NCBI RefSeq assembly: GCF_000725885.1
Contig: NZ_JODR01000011.1
Coordinates: 141,752-205,751 of the forward strand
Reading direction: 5' to 3'
DNA length: 64,000 bases
Source: Streptomyces albus subsp. albus
GTDB lineage: Bacteria; Actinomycetota; Actinomycetes; Streptomycetales; Streptomycetaceae
The notes beneath the pieces are model-generated. The model did not search any database. It was not told the origin of the DNA and was given only the letters and a program-made list of their open reading frames with translations. This document shows, in pieces, positions 16,557 through 25,169 of the stretch. Numbering within the stretch: the stretch's first letter is position 1; each line of letters begins with the position of its first letter. The position numbers were made by a program, and so were the translations under genes.

Positions 16557-16771
16557 TCGCCGTCGTTGAGGAAGTCGAGGGGTTCCGGGTGAAGTTGCGC
16601 CGCCCCAGCGGCATGTCCTGGACGGCCGAGCGAACCCGCCTGCGCCCCGCCACCGCGTACGAACACCGGCAGTTCCGCGCCCTGGCCGCCCTCCAGCGAC
16701 TGAGACAGAAGGGACTTGCGTGCCCGGACCCCGGGGCCGGACGGCTCTCTCCCGGCTCGGCCGGGCGGTGA
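16460..16771 (+). CDS. Hypothetical basic protein overlapping the ATPase gene
   Basis: 103 residues from GTG 16460, with AGGAGGG eight bases upstream, inside the 3' end of the ATPase gene. The sequence is basic with a regular middle (PGVLVHDPKPEMIAVVEEV, then GFRVKLRRPSG, then a helical YEHRQFRALAALQRLRQKG). The long out-of-frame overlap with a good ribosome site implies coupled synthesis with the ATPase. No named domain is recognised; a role in the same regulatory set is inferred from position. Confidence 0.7.
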   Translation: MASLRPERRYSGQPRRTWLRPGVLVHDPKPEMIAVVEEVEGFRVKLRRPSGMSWTAERTRLRPATAYEHRQFRALAALQRLRQKGLACPDPGAGRLSPGSAGR

Positions 16772-17024
16772 CCCGTCAAGGAGATGAAATACGCGTGGCG
16801 CCACTGACCGTGAAGGGGACCACCATGCGGGCGCACCGGCGAACTCCAGGAGGCTGAGAAGCGGCTGACGGACCGCCCCGGAAGATCACGGTTCGGTCTC
16901 GGGGGCAACGGCCCGTGAACTCGCTGGCCGGTACCGGCATCTCACTCCGGCGCAACGGCGAGAAGAAGCCCCTTCCGCCCCGTTCAGTGACAGGTGCGTG
17001 TTCCGCGCCATTGAGGAGACTTGT

Positions 17025-17306
17025 ATGCGCAAGAAGTTTTCGAATGCGGCAGTCGTCGTGGCCGGAGTCGTGGCCTTCGCCGGCCTCGGCACCACCGCGG
17101 CCACGGCCGCGACGACGGTGTCGCAGGTGACCGCCTCGTCCGCGACGACGCAGGCGGCCAACGACAACTACGACACCTACAAGGTCGGCACCCTGGAGAT
17201 GTGCAAGCAGATCGGCGCGGCCATCTCCGGGCCGGGCAAGGAGTACGCCGGCTACTCCTGCTGGCTGGACGAGAACGACGAGTGGTGGATCGACCTGAAG
17301 AGGTGA
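17025..17306 (+). CDS. Small secreted protein with two cysteines
   Basis: 93 residues: MRKK, a hydrophobic core, and a cleavage-like site near ATAA at 27-30 make a Sec signal peptide, leaving a mature peptide of about 60 residues. It has exactly two Cys (C60 and C79), able to form one disulfide, and an acidic/aromatic end (DENDEWWID). GAGGAG lies upstream of ATG 17025. Preceded by a roughly 250-bp spacer without genes. No known family; could be a signalling, inhibitor or matrix peptide. Confidence 0.75.
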   Translation: MRKKFSNAAVVVAGVVAFAGLGTTAATAATTVSQVTASSATTQAANDNYDTYKVGTLEMCKQIGAAISGPGKEYAGYSCWLDENDEWWIDLKR

Positions 17307-17354
17307 CCGGCGGACCCACGGAGCGGGCCGAAGCCGCCTGATCCGACCCACGCG

Positions 17355-17385
17355 AGCAGCCCCCGGCGCGATGCCGGGGGCTGCT
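17355..17385. terminator. Strong hairpin terminator
   Basis: Perfect 13-bp arms AGCAGCCCCCGGC (17355-17367) and 17373-17385 with a 5-nt loop, downstream of the small secreted protein gene and about 180 bp beyond the end of the converging acyl-CoA dehydrogenase gene. Confidence 0.85.
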
Positions 17386-17567
17386 GTGCTTGTGCGGGTC
17401 AGGTGACAGTGCGGTGCCGTGCCCGGTCGAGTGTCACCCCAGGGGCTCCCCAGCAGGTGCCCGGGAACACTTCGGAGCACCCCGGGACGGGACGGCCGCG
17501 AACGGACCGGAAGCCGGCCACAGCACCCATGGCCGCCCGAGCCAGCCGCTGAGCTGCGAAAACCCTG

Positions 17568-18740
17568 CTACGGCAGGTTCCGTGCCATCACGATGCGCTG
17601 GACCTGGTTCGTGCCCTCGTAGATCTGGGTGATCTTCGCGTCGCGCATCATCCGTTCCACCGGGTAGTCGCGGGTGTAGCCGTAGCCGCCCAGGAGTTGC
17701 ACCGCGTCGGTGGTGATCTCCATGGCGGCGTCGGAGGCGTAGCACTTCGCGGCGGCGCCGAAGAAGGTCAGGTCCTCCTTGGCGCCGTCGCCGCCCTCGA
17801 AGACGCGCTCGGAGCGGGCGGCTGCCGCGTAGGTGAGCTGGCGGGCGGCCTCGATCTTCATGGCCATGTCGGCGAGCATGAACTGGACGCCCTGGAAGTC
17901 GCCGATCGGCTTGCCGAACTGCTTGCGTTCGGCCACGTAGCCCTTGGCGTAGTCGAGCGCGCCCTGGGCGATGCCGAGGGCCTGGGCCGCGATGGTGATG
18001 CGGGTGTGGTCGAGGGTCTTCATCGCGGTGGCGAATCCGGTGCCCTCCGCGCCGATCATGCGGTCGGCGGGGATGCGCACGTTGTCGAGGTACACCTCGC
18101 GGGTGGGCGAGCCCTTGATGCCGAGCTTCTTCTCGGGGGCGCCGAAGGAGACTCCCTCGTCGCCCTTCTCCACGACGAACGCGGAGATGCCCTTGGTGCG
18201 CTTGTCGGGGTCGGTGACGGCCATCACCGTGTAGTACTCCGAGACCCCGGCGTTGGTGATCCAGCGCTTGACGCCGTTGAGCACCCAGTGGTCGCCGTCG
18301 CGTACCGCCCGGGTCTTCATGCCGCCCGCGTCGGAGCCGGCGTCCGGCTCGGACAGGCAGTAGGAGAACATCGCGTCGCCCTTGGCCAGCGGGCCCAGGT
18401 AGCGCTTCTTGAGCTCCTCGGAGCCTGAGAGCATCACCGGCAGGGAGCCCAGTTTGTTGACCGCCGGGATGAGGGAGGAGGAGCCGCACACCCGGGCGAC
18501 CTCCTCGATGACGATGACGGTGGCCAGCGCGTCGGCGCCCGCGCCGCCGTACTGCTCCGGTACGTGCACGGCGTGCAGGTCGTTGGCGACGAGCGCGTCC
18601 AGTGCCTCCTGCGGGAAGCGGGACTCCTCGTCCACCGCTGCGGCATGCGGAGCGATCTTCGCCTCGGCGAGCGCGCGCACCGAGTCGCGGAGCATCTCGT
18701 GCTCCTCGGACGGCCGGTAGAGGTCGAAATCAGACGCCAA
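17568..18740 (-). CDS. Acyl-CoA dehydrogenase
   Basis: 390 residues, normal length for the family. FAD-linked enzyme that forms the alpha,beta double bond of acyl-CoA in fatty or branched-chain acid oxidation. Signatures: the FAD/substrate stretch SEPDAGSDAG, RKQFGKPIGDFQ, and the C-terminal QIYEGTNQ with catalytic Glu375. Most similar in pattern to short/branched-chain members, but substrate is not assignable. It is monocistronic. The upstream region (18741-18900, shared with divergent ugd) contains an unusually AT-rich stretch (TAATTACCGTTAAGTAAC, about 18779-18796), likely its promoter/operator. Confidence 0.94.
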   Translation of the reverse strand: MASDFDLYRPSEEHEMLRDSVRALAEAKIAPHAAAVDEESRFPQEALDALVANDLHAVHVPEQYGGAGADALATVIVIEEVARVCGSSSLIPAVNKLGSLPVMLSGSEELKKRYLGPLAKGDAMFSYCLSEPDAGSDAGGMKTRAVRDGDHWVLNGVKRWITNAGVSEYYTVMAVTDPDKRTKGISAFVVEKGDEGVSFGAPEKKLGIKGSPTREVYLDNVRIPADRMIGAEGTGFATAMKTLDHTRITIAAQALGIAQGALDYAKGYVAERKQFGKPIGDFQGVQFMLADMAMKIEAARQLTYAAAARSERVFEGGDGAKEDLTFFGAAAKCYASDAAMEITTDAVQLLGGYGYTRDYPVERMMRDAKITQIYEGTNQVQRIVMARNLP

Positions 18741-18900
18741 GGTGTCTCACTCCTTTGAGAGCCTGCCGGGGCACTGCTAATTACCGTTAAGTAACCCGAA
18801 TTTTAGTGGCCGCGACCTCCGCCGGGGTACGTGAGGTTCACGACAAAGGCGTCCCCGTTATGCTCGCGGGCAGCGTTCAGCCGTCACAAGGAGCACCTCT

Positions 18901-20244
18901 ATGGCCTCGCCCAAGATCACCGTGATCGGTCTCGGCTACCTCGGCGCCACCCACGCCGCCGCCATGGCCGAGCTCGGCTTCGAGGTGCTGGGGCTGGACG
19001 TCGTCCCGGAGAAGATGCGCAAGCTGGAACAGGGCCACGCCCCCATGTTCGAGCCCGGGCTCGAAGAGCTGCTGCGCTCCCACGTCGCCGGCGTCGAGGG
19101 CTCCTCCGGGCGGCTGCGCTTCACCGACTCCTGGGAGGAGATCGGCGCCTTCGGTGACGTGCACTTCGTGTGCGTCAACACCCCACAGAAGCACGGGGAG
19201 TACGGCTGCGACATGAGCTATGTCGACAGTGCCGTCGAATCCCTCGCCCCGCACCTGCACGGACCCGCTCTCGTGGTGGGCAAGTCCACCGTCCCCGTCG
19301 GCAGCGCCGCACGGCTCGCCGCCCGCATCGCGGAGCTGGCCCCCGCCGGTGCCGAGGCCGAACTGGCGTGGAACCCCGAGTTCCTGCGTGAGGGCTTCGC
19401 GGTGCAGGACACGCTGCACCCGGACCGCATCGTGGTGGGCGTCGCCGGGCCGCGCGGCGAGGCACTGCTGCGCGAGGTGTACGCGACGCCCGTCGCGGAG
19501 GGCACGCCCTTCCTGGTCACGGACTTCCCCACGGCGGAACTGGTCAAGACCGCGGCCAACTCCTTCCTCGCCACCAAGATCTCGTTCATCAACGCCATGG
19601 CCGAGATCTGCGAGGCCGCCGACGGTGACGTCGTGAAGCTCGCCGAGGCCATCGGGCACGACGACCGCATCGGCCGCAAGTTCCTCCGCGCCGGGATCGG
19701 GTTCGGCGGTGGCTGCCTGCCCAAGGACCTGCGCGCGTTCATGGCCCGCGCGGGCGAGCTCGGCGCCTCCGAGGCGCTGACGTTCCTGCGGGAGATCGAC
19801 TCCATCAACATGCGGCGGCGCGCGCAGATGGTCGAGATGGCGCGTGAGGCGCTGGGCGGCGCACTGCTGGGCAAGCGCATCGCCGTGCTGGGCGCCACGT
19901 TCAAGCCGGACTCCGACGACGTACGGGACTCGCCCGCGCTCAACGTCGCCGGCCAGCTGCACCTCCAGGGTGCGCAGGTGACGGTGTACGACCCCAAGGG
20001 CATGGAGAACGCCCGTGCCGTCTTCCCCACTCTCGGTTACGCCGACTCGGCCCTGGACGCCGTCCGCGGCGCCGATGTCGTGCTGCACCTGACGGAGTGG
20101 GCGGAGTTCAAGGAACTGGACCCCGCCGCCCTCGGTGACGTCGCGTCCTCCCGGCACATCCTGGACGGGCGCAACACGCTGGACCCGGTGCCGTGGCGGA
20201 AGGCCGGCTGGACCTTCCGCGCGCTGGGGCGCCCCACGCTCTGA
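18901..20244 (+). CDS. UDP-glucose 6-dehydrogenase
   Basis: 447 residues. NAD-dependent enzyme oxidising UDP-glucose twice to UDP-glucuronate, an envelope glycan precursor. Rossmann motif GLGYLGATHAA at 10-20, the NAD-family STVPVGS segment, and catalytic Cys272 in GFGGGCLPKD are present. ATG 18901 with AAGGAG upstream. It might instead oxidise a related UDP-sugar, as the UDPGDH/ManNAc-DH family shares these motifs. Its location before the LCP and glycosyltransferase cluster fits cell-surface polymer synthesis. Gene-free, Arg-codon-rich spacer follows (20245-20399). Confidence 0.93.
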   Translation: MASPKITVIGLGYLGATHAAAMAELGFEVLGLDVVPEKMRKLEQGHAPMFEPGLEELLRSHVAGVEGSSGRLRFTDSWEEIGAFGDVHFVCVNTPQKHGEYGCDMSYVDSAVESLAPHLHGPALVVGKSTVPVGSAARLAARIAELAPAGAEAELAWNPEFLREGFAVQDTLHPDRIVVGVAGPRGEALLREVYATPVAEGTPFLVTDFPTAELVKTAANSFLATKISFINAMAEICEAADGDVVKLAEAIGHDDRIGRKFLRAGIGFGGGCLPKDLRAFMARAGELGASEALTFLREIDSINMRRRAQMVEMAREALGGALLGKRIAVLGATFKPDSDDVRDSPALNVAGQLHLQGAQVTVYDPKGMENARAVFPTLGYADSALDAVRGADVVLHLTEWAEFKELDPAALGDVASSRHILDGRNTLDPVPWRKAGWTFRALGRPTL

Positions 20245-20399
20245 ACCGTCCGGTGTTCTGAACCGCCCGGCGCCGGCCGCCCGGCGTACGTCGTACGGGG
20301 GCTACCGTCCGCCGTCGGCCGTTCGGGGTACGTCGCCCGGGCGCCGACCGTCCGGCGCCCCCCGTCTGCTGCACTCGTCCGCCGCCCCGGAGGCCCGGC

Positions 20400-20954
20400 T
20401 CAGGGGGCGCGACGGGCCCGGTAGGTGCGCATTTTCGCCCGGCTGCCGCAGACGGCCATGCTGCACCAGCGGCTGCGGCCGGCCGGGCTGCGGTCGTAGT
20501 AGACCCACTGGCAGGTGTGGGCCTCGCACGCCTTGAGACGCTGCCAGGTGCCGTCGGCCGCCGCGGCTGCGACACCCGCGGCGAGCCGGGCGGTGAGGGC
20601 CGGCAGCCCGGTGAGCCCGGGAGCGGGGTGCAGCCCGGCCTCGCCCTGTGGGCCGATCCGCAAGGTGAGCGGCGCTTCGCCCAGGTGCCGGGCTAGGGCC
20701 TCGGCCGCCTCGGGCGGTACCGGTGCACCCGTGTGGGCGAGGCACGCGGCCCGCAGCGCCTCCCGCAGCTCCCGCAGGCCCGCCAGGTCGTGTTTGTCGA
20801 GCCGTAGCGCGGTCAACCCGTGGTCGTGGCTGAAACGCTCCAGGTCGTCCGCCGTGCGCAGGCGGTCGGTGCCGGACTCGATGTCCAGGGTGTTGGCCAA
20901 CTCCTGCACCAGAAGGAGTGATTCCGGTGCCTTTCTGTCTCCCACTGTTGCCAC
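20400..20954 (-). CDS. CGNR zinc-finger (ABATE-domain) regulator
   Basis: 184 residues: an N-terminal ABATE domain (about 15-130) and a C-terminal CGNR zinc finger with C143, C148, C164 and C169. The eponymous motif reads CGSR here, followed by KMRTYRAR. Such proteins are stress- or metabolite-responsive transcription regulators. GTG start at 20954 (a GTG nine bases downstream is the alternative). It is divergent from the VOC gene, and the 90-bp space between them contains five GGTTACC-type boxes that are excellent candidates for its operator. Confidence 0.85.
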   Translation of the reverse strand: MATVGDRKAPESLLLVQELANTLDIESGTDRLRTADDLERFSHDHGLTALRLDKHDLAGLRELREALRAACLAHTGAPVPPEAAEALARHLGEAPLTLRIGPQGEAGLHPAPGLTGLPALTARLAAGVAAAAADGTWQRLKACEAHTCQWVYYDRSPAGRSRWCSMAVCGSRAKMRTYRARRAP

Positions 20955-21020
20955 GTTACCGGCGGACCCGCATCATGAGGTAACCGACGCGGTTACCGGT
21001 TACCGCTCGCAAGAGGTAAC
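20955..21020. promoter_or_regulatory. Cluster of five GGTTACC/GGTAACC boxes
   Basis: GTTACC at 20955, GGTAACC at 20979, GGTTACC at 20991 and 20998, and GGTAAC at 21015. They occur in both orientations inside the divergent promoter space, which suggests binding of a dimeric regulator, probably the adjacent CGNR protein regulating itself and the VOC gene. Confidence 0.65.
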
Positions 21021-21044
21021 GCACGCGCGACGAGAGGATGCACG

Positions 21045-21431
21045 ATGGCCGTCCCCACGATGGGCGTGGTCGTACTCGACTGCCCGGACACCCGGCGTCT
21101 CGCCGACTTCTACGCCCGCATGCTCGGCTGGAAGATCGACGAGGCGAGGAGCGACAGCTCGTGGACGGAGGTGGTGGACGAGGAGGGGCGCCGGCGGCTG
21201 GCCTTCCAGGAGGCGCCCGGTTTCGTACCGCCCGAGTGGCCCAGCGCGGAGCACTCGCAGCAGTTCCATCTGGACCTGGACGTGCCGCCGGCCCGCATCG
21301 AGGAGGCGGAGCGCGAGGTGCTGGAGCTGGGCGCGCGCCTGGTGCAGGACGACGGCGACGGTGCTCGCAGCTTCCGCGTCTACGCCGACCCGGCGGGCCA
21401 TCCGTTCTGTCTGTGCCTGGTGGACCGCTGA
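21045..21431 (+). CDS. VOC-superfamily (glyoxalase/bleomycin-resistance fold) protein
   Basis: 128 residues with the paired beta-alpha-beta-beta-beta modules of the VOC fold: VVLDCPDTRRLADFYARMLGW at the N-terminus and DPAGHPFCLCLVD at the C-terminus. Members include glyoxalases, dioxygenases and antibiotic-binding proteins, and the exact activity cannot be told. ATG 21045. Divergent from the CGNR regulator and probably controlled by it. Followed by a strong terminator. Confidence 0.9.
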   Translation: MAVPTMGVVVLDCPDTRRLADFYARMLGWKIDEARSDSSWTEVVDEEGRRRLAFQEAPGFVPPEWPSAEHSQQFHLDLDVPPARIEEAEREVLELGARLVQDDGDGARSFRVYADPAGHPFCLCLVDR

Positions 21432-21464
21432 GCTCAGCGACGCCCCGGCGGGGTGGGCAAACGC

Positions 21465-21497
21465 CTGTGGCCGGACCCGTGACGGGTCCGGCCACAG
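21465..21497. terminator. Hairpin terminator, 14-bp stem
   Basis: CTGTGGCCGGACCC (21465-21478) pairs perfectly with 21484-21497 over a 5-nt loop, between the converging VOC and first LCP genes. Confidence 0.85.
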
Positions 21498-21530
21498 TGG
21501 CTGACGGCGGGTGCTCGGGCGGCGGCTGCC

Positions 21531-22838
21531 TCAGCGGTCCGAGGTGACGGTCACCTTCTCGTCGTTGTTGAGCTGGTCGACGAGCTGCTTGACCTTGGCC
21601 TTGTCCCACTGGAGGTTCCCGTTGGGCGCAGTGCCGGCGATGGGCATGTTCATGGACTTGCCGTCACCGCCGGAGACGCCCTTCATGGCCCAGAACATCG
21701 AGGCGACGTTCCACAGGCTCATGTCCTTGTCGACCTTGAGGGTGTCCAGGCCGGCGCCCATCGTCGGGTAGAGCTTGAACGGGTTGAGGACGGTGCTGGG
21801 GGTGGCGGCCTGGTTGGCCAGCGCGGACAGGAACTTCTGCTGGTTCTTGGTGCGGTCCAGGTCGCTGCCGGGCAGTGCGTAGCGGGTGCGGACGAAGGCG
21901 AGGGCCTGGCGGCCGTCGAGCGTCTGCTTGCCCTTCTTGAAGTCGGCGCCGGACTTGTTGTCCTTGATGTCGCGCGGGATGTCCATCTCGACACCGCCGA
22001 CCGCGTCCACGATCTTCGCGAAGCCGCCGAAGCCGATCTCCGCGTAGTGGTCGATCTTGAGGCCGGTGTTGTGCTCGACCGTGCGGACGAGCAGCGCGGG
22101 ACCGTCCTCGGCGTAGGTCGCGTTGATCTTCGTACGGCGGCCCTGGGCCGGGTAGTGCTTGCCGGACTCCGAACCGGTGTAGGAAGGAACCTCGACGTCC
22201 GAGTCGCGCGGCAGGGAGATCATCGTGTTCCCGTTGTCGCCGACGTGCAGGATCATGATCGAGTCGGTCCGGCCCTGATCGGTGGGGCCGCCCGTGTGCA
22301 GTTCCTTCCGGTCCTCGGCGGTCATGCCCTCACGGCTGTCCGAGCCGACGATCAGATAATTGGTGCCGTCCCCGCCCTCCGGGCGGTCCTCGACGATGCT
22401 GAGGTCCACCTCCCGGCGCAGCTTGGAGTCGGCCCAGAAATAGGTGCCGACCGACCACGCCAGAACGACCACCACAAGGGTGATCAGCCCCCATTTGAAC
22501 CGGCGCCGCCAGTCCGGGCGCGGCCCCGCGCCGCGCTGCGGGGCACCGGTGCCGCCCCGGCCGCCGCCGTAGACCTGGCCCTCGCTGTAGCCGGAGTCGT
22601 AACCGCCGGGCGGCTGTCCGTGACCGGCGTCGTAACCGTCCCGGCCCTGGCCGCGTCCGTATCCGGGGTCGTAGTTGCTGCCGTGCTGCGAACCCTGGCC
22701 CGGGCCCCGCGTCTGCGGGGGTACGCCGGGGGCCGAGGTGTGCGGCATGACACGGGTGGGGTCGGGGCGGGGCGCGCCGCGGCCACGACCCTCCCGGCCC
22801 CGCGAGCTGTCGGTCCAACCGTCGGGCCACTGATTCAT
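21531..22838 (-). CDS. LCP (LytR-CpsA-Psr) family glycopolymer transferase 1
   Basis: 435 residues. A Gly/Tyr/Arg-rich cytoplasmic N-terminus (1-110), one membrane helix (about 116-134) and an extracellular LCP domain (about 158-370) with GSDSREG, SLPRDS, the KINATY segment and the arginine-rich VRTRYALPGSDLDR. LCP proteins transfer lipid-linked glycopolymers to peptidoglycan. It lacks the C-terminal LytR_C domain present in some neighbours. ATG 22838 has only a weak ribosome site. First of five LCP genes within 10 kb, all on the minus strand. Confidence 0.92.
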   Translation of the reverse strand: MNQWPDGWTDSSRGREGRGRGAPRPDPTRVMPHTSAPGVPPQTRGPGQGSQHGSNYDPGYGRGQGRDGYDAGHGQPPGGYDSGYSEGQVYGGGRGGTGAPQRGAGPRPDWRRRFKWGLITLVVVVLAWSVGTYFWADSKLRREVDLSIVEDRPEGGDGTNYLIVGSDSREGMTAEDRKELHTGGPTDQGRTDSIMILHVGDNGNTMISLPRDSDVEVPSYTGSESGKHYPAQGRRTKINATYAEDGPALLVRTVEHNTGLKIDHYAEIGFGGFAKIVDAVGGVEMDIPRDIKDNKSGADFKKGKQTLDGRQALAFVRTRYALPGSDLDRTKNQQKFLSALANQAATPSTVLNPFKLYPTMGAGLDTLKVDKDMSLWNVASMFWAMKGVSGGDGKSMNMPIAGTAPNGNLQWDKAKVKQLVDQLNNDEKVTVTSDR

Positions 22839-22967
22839 GCATCGCAGTGTGCCTGCACTCGGGTGGAGGAACACAGGGCGGGTACCACTTCGGGGTCTTC
22901 CTGTAGCGATTCTGATGCAGAATGCCGCGCTCTGAGCGGGTTCTCCCTGACGCATATGGTGGGGCGC

Positions 22968-23504
22968 ATGACCGATCAGCCGCAGACGGCGCACAGTGAG
23001 CTTCCGGGCAAGCCGACGTCCGCCTCCCGCACGACCCTGTCCCACATCATGACGGGGAGCGAGACGAATCTGTACGGGACCGTGCACGGCGGCGTGATCA
23101 TGAAACTGGCCGACGACGCGGCGGGCGCCGTGGCCGGGCGCCATTCGGGCGGCCCGGCGGTGACCGCCTCCATGGACGAGATGGTCTTCCTGGAGCCGGT
23201 CAGGGTGGGCGACCTCGTTCATGTGAAGGCCCAGGTCAACTGGACGGGGCGGACCTCCATGGAGATCGGCGTCCGAGTGCTGGCCGAGCGCTGGAACGAG
23301 TCGACGCCGGCCACCCACGTCGGCTCGGCGTACCTCGTCTTCGCCGCGATCGACGAGAGCGGCAAGCCCCGGCCGGTGCCGCCGGTGATACCGGAGACGG
23401 AGCAGGACCGGCGCCGCTACCAGGAGGCGCAGATCCGCCGCACCCACCGGCTGGCCCGCCGCCGCGCCATCAGGGACCTGCGGGCCAGCCGCGTCGCGCG
23501 GTGA
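22968..23504 (+). CDS. Acyl-CoA thioesterase (hotdog fold)
   Basis: 178 residues. HotDog motif NLYGTVHGGVIMKLADDAAG (about 34-53) is typical of cytosolic acyl-CoA thioesterases of the YciA/BACH type, which hydrolyse acyl-CoA to free acid and CoA. The C-terminal part is rich in Arg and may be disordered. ATG 22968 follows GGTGGGG; an in-frame ATG at 22956 exists. It sits alone on the plus strand between two LCP genes, with no clear functional tie. Confidence 0.9.
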   Translation: MTDQPQTAHSELPGKPTSASRTTLSHIMTGSETNLYGTVHGGVIMKLADDAAGAVAGRHSGGPAVTASMDEMVFLEPVRVGDLVHVKAQVNWTGRTSMEIGVRVLAERWNESTPATHVGSAYLVFAAIDESGKPRPVPPVIPETEQDRRRYQEAQIRRTHRLARRRAIRDLRASRVAR

Positions 23505-23564
23505 CGGCCCTGCGGGAGCGACTGCCCCGCGCACTGTCCCGGCACGGCGGCGGCCCCGGCGGGG

Positions 23565-24989
23565 TCAGCCGCAGTCGGCCTCGTCGCCGCGCAGGGGCGC
23601 CTCGGTGGGGCTGTCCGGGTCGGGGGCGAGGACCTTGCGCACCTTCTGGTCGGGGTCGCCGATCGTGACCGTCATCCGGGGGCCGTGGTCGGCCTTCTTC
23701 ACCAGGCGGGCGCCGGGCAGGGCGGCGGCCAGTGAGCGGGCCGACCGGTCCCAGCCGGGGTCGTAGGTGACGGTGGTGCGGCCGTCGTCGCGGTGCGGCG
23801 CGTTGCGGGCGGTGCCGGTGGTGGCGAAGCCGGTCTTGTGCAGGTCCCGGTCGACACGGGCGCCCAGCCCCTGGCGTCCGGTGGCGTTGGCGACCTCCAC
23901 CCGGACGGACCGCGGATCGACCTCCACCTGTGGCGGGCCGCCCTTGGAGGGCTCCGCGGGCCCGGACAGCGGCCGGTCCTCGCGGAGCGACGCGAAGAGC
24001 TTCCGGGCCCTGGGGCGGTCCCAGGTGACGGTCGAGCCGAGGCCCGGCACCCGGTGGTCGGTGTCGGCCAGCGGGACGGAGGCGAACTCCGAGGAGGCCG
24101 GCTCGAACCCGCGCATGGCCTTCCCGAGATCCATCATCTGCTCCGTGCCGAAGCCCCGGTCGGCACGGACGGACTCCAGCAGGGTGGAGGCCACCTTGTT
24201 GAAGCGCACCGGGTTCATCAGCACCCCGGTGTCGGTGGCCCGGTTGATCACCGAGGCGAGGAACCGCTGCTGCCGCTTCATCCGGCTCAGGTCGGAGCCG
24301 CCGTCCAGGTGCCGGGCCCGGACGTACTGGAGGGCCTGGCCGCCGTCGAGCTTGGTGGTGCCCTTGGGCAGGTCGAGACCGGAGTAGCTGTCCTTGAGCG
24401 GTTCCTCCGTGCACACGGGGACGCCGCCGAGCACGTCGACGGTGTTCATGAAGGTCGTGAAGTCGATCTCCAGATAGTGGTCCACGTGCACATCGGTGAG
24501 GGATTCGACGGTGCGTACGGTCAGCCCGGGGCCGCCGGCGGTGTACGCCGCGTTCAGCTTCGCCGGCCGGCCCGGTACCCGTTTGCCGGTGGCGCGGTCC
24601 TTGTGGGGCGGCAGCTCGGTGTACGTGTCGCGGGGCAGACTGACGACGGTGGCCCGGTCGCGGTCGGCCGACAGGTGGACGAGCAGCATCGTGTCGGTGC
24701 AGTCGCAGGCGGTGCCGCCCAGGTTGTACCGCTTCTTCTGCTCCTTGGAGAGCCCGTCGCGGCGGTCGGTCCCCACGACGAGGAAGTTGACGCCGTTGTC
24801 GCCCCCGGGCCGCTCCGTCAGCCCTCCGAAGGGGTCCACCCGGCGTACGTCCGCGCTCAGCCCCGTGACCATCGCGTGTCCGACACCGCCCGCGGCCAGC
24901 AGCAGCACCGAGGTGGCCGTGGCGATCCGCAGGCCCCACCGGGGCCTGCCCTTGCTGGGGGAGGGGGCGCTTCGAGGCAAGGTGGCCAC
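23565..24989 (-). CDS. LCP family protein 2, with LytR_C domain
   Basis: About 474 residues: short N-terminus, membrane helix at about 20-38, LCP domain (GTDRRDG, SLPRDTYTELP, KLNAAYTAGG, VRARHLDGGSDLSRMKRQQ), then a C-terminal LytR_C module (VRVEVANATGRQGLGARV to the end). Likely links wall teichoic acid-like polymers or other glycopolymers to peptidoglycan. Start is uncertain: GTG 24989 lacks a spaced ribosome site, while TTG 24980 has GGAAGG eight bases upstream. Ends 61 bp from the converging thioesterase gene. Confidence 0.9.
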   Translation of the reverse strand: MATLPRSAPSPSKGRPRWGLRIATATSVLLLAAGGVGHAMVTGLSADVRRVDPFGGLTERPGGDNGVNFLVVGTDRRDGLSKEQKKRYNLGGTACDCTDTMLLVHLSADRDRATVVSLPRDTYTELPPHKDRATGKRVPGRPAKLNAAYTAGGPGLTVRTVESLTDVHVDHYLEIDFTTFMNTVDVLGGVPVCTEEPLKDSYSGLDLPKGTTKLDGGQALQYVRARHLDGGSDLSRMKRQQRFLASVINRATDTGVLMNPVRFNKVASTLLESVRADRGFGTEQMMDLGKAMRGFEPASSEFASVPLADTDHRVPGLGSTVTWDRPRARKLFASLREDRPLSGPAEPSKGGPPQVEVDPRSVRVEVANATGRQGLGARVDRDLHKTGFATTGTARNAPHRDDGRTTVTYDPGWDRSARSLAAALPGARLVKKADHGPRMTVTIGDPDQKVRKVLAPDPDSPTEAPLRGDEADCG

Positions 24990-25169
24990 CTTCCGCAGAG
25001 AGAAATGAACAGGAGAGGTACTGTCGGTGACGCGTGAGCAACGGAGAGTCCCCACACTGTATGCCGGTACGATCTCCGGATCGTGCGTACACGCCGTCCC
25101 TTCCCGCGGCGGAGCCCGCTGAGGCGCGGGCGTGCGGACCGTTCCCCCGATCGCGGTAACGTGAGCGCC

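Noticed and set aside
20245..20399. Possible gene between ugd and the CGNR gene
   Set aside because: Only Arg/Pro-rich noise; no start with a ribosome site and no coherent protein.
21045..21431. Specific antibiotic-resistance role for the VOC protein
   Set aside because: The VOC fold alone does not separate resistance from glyoxalase or dioxygenase functions.
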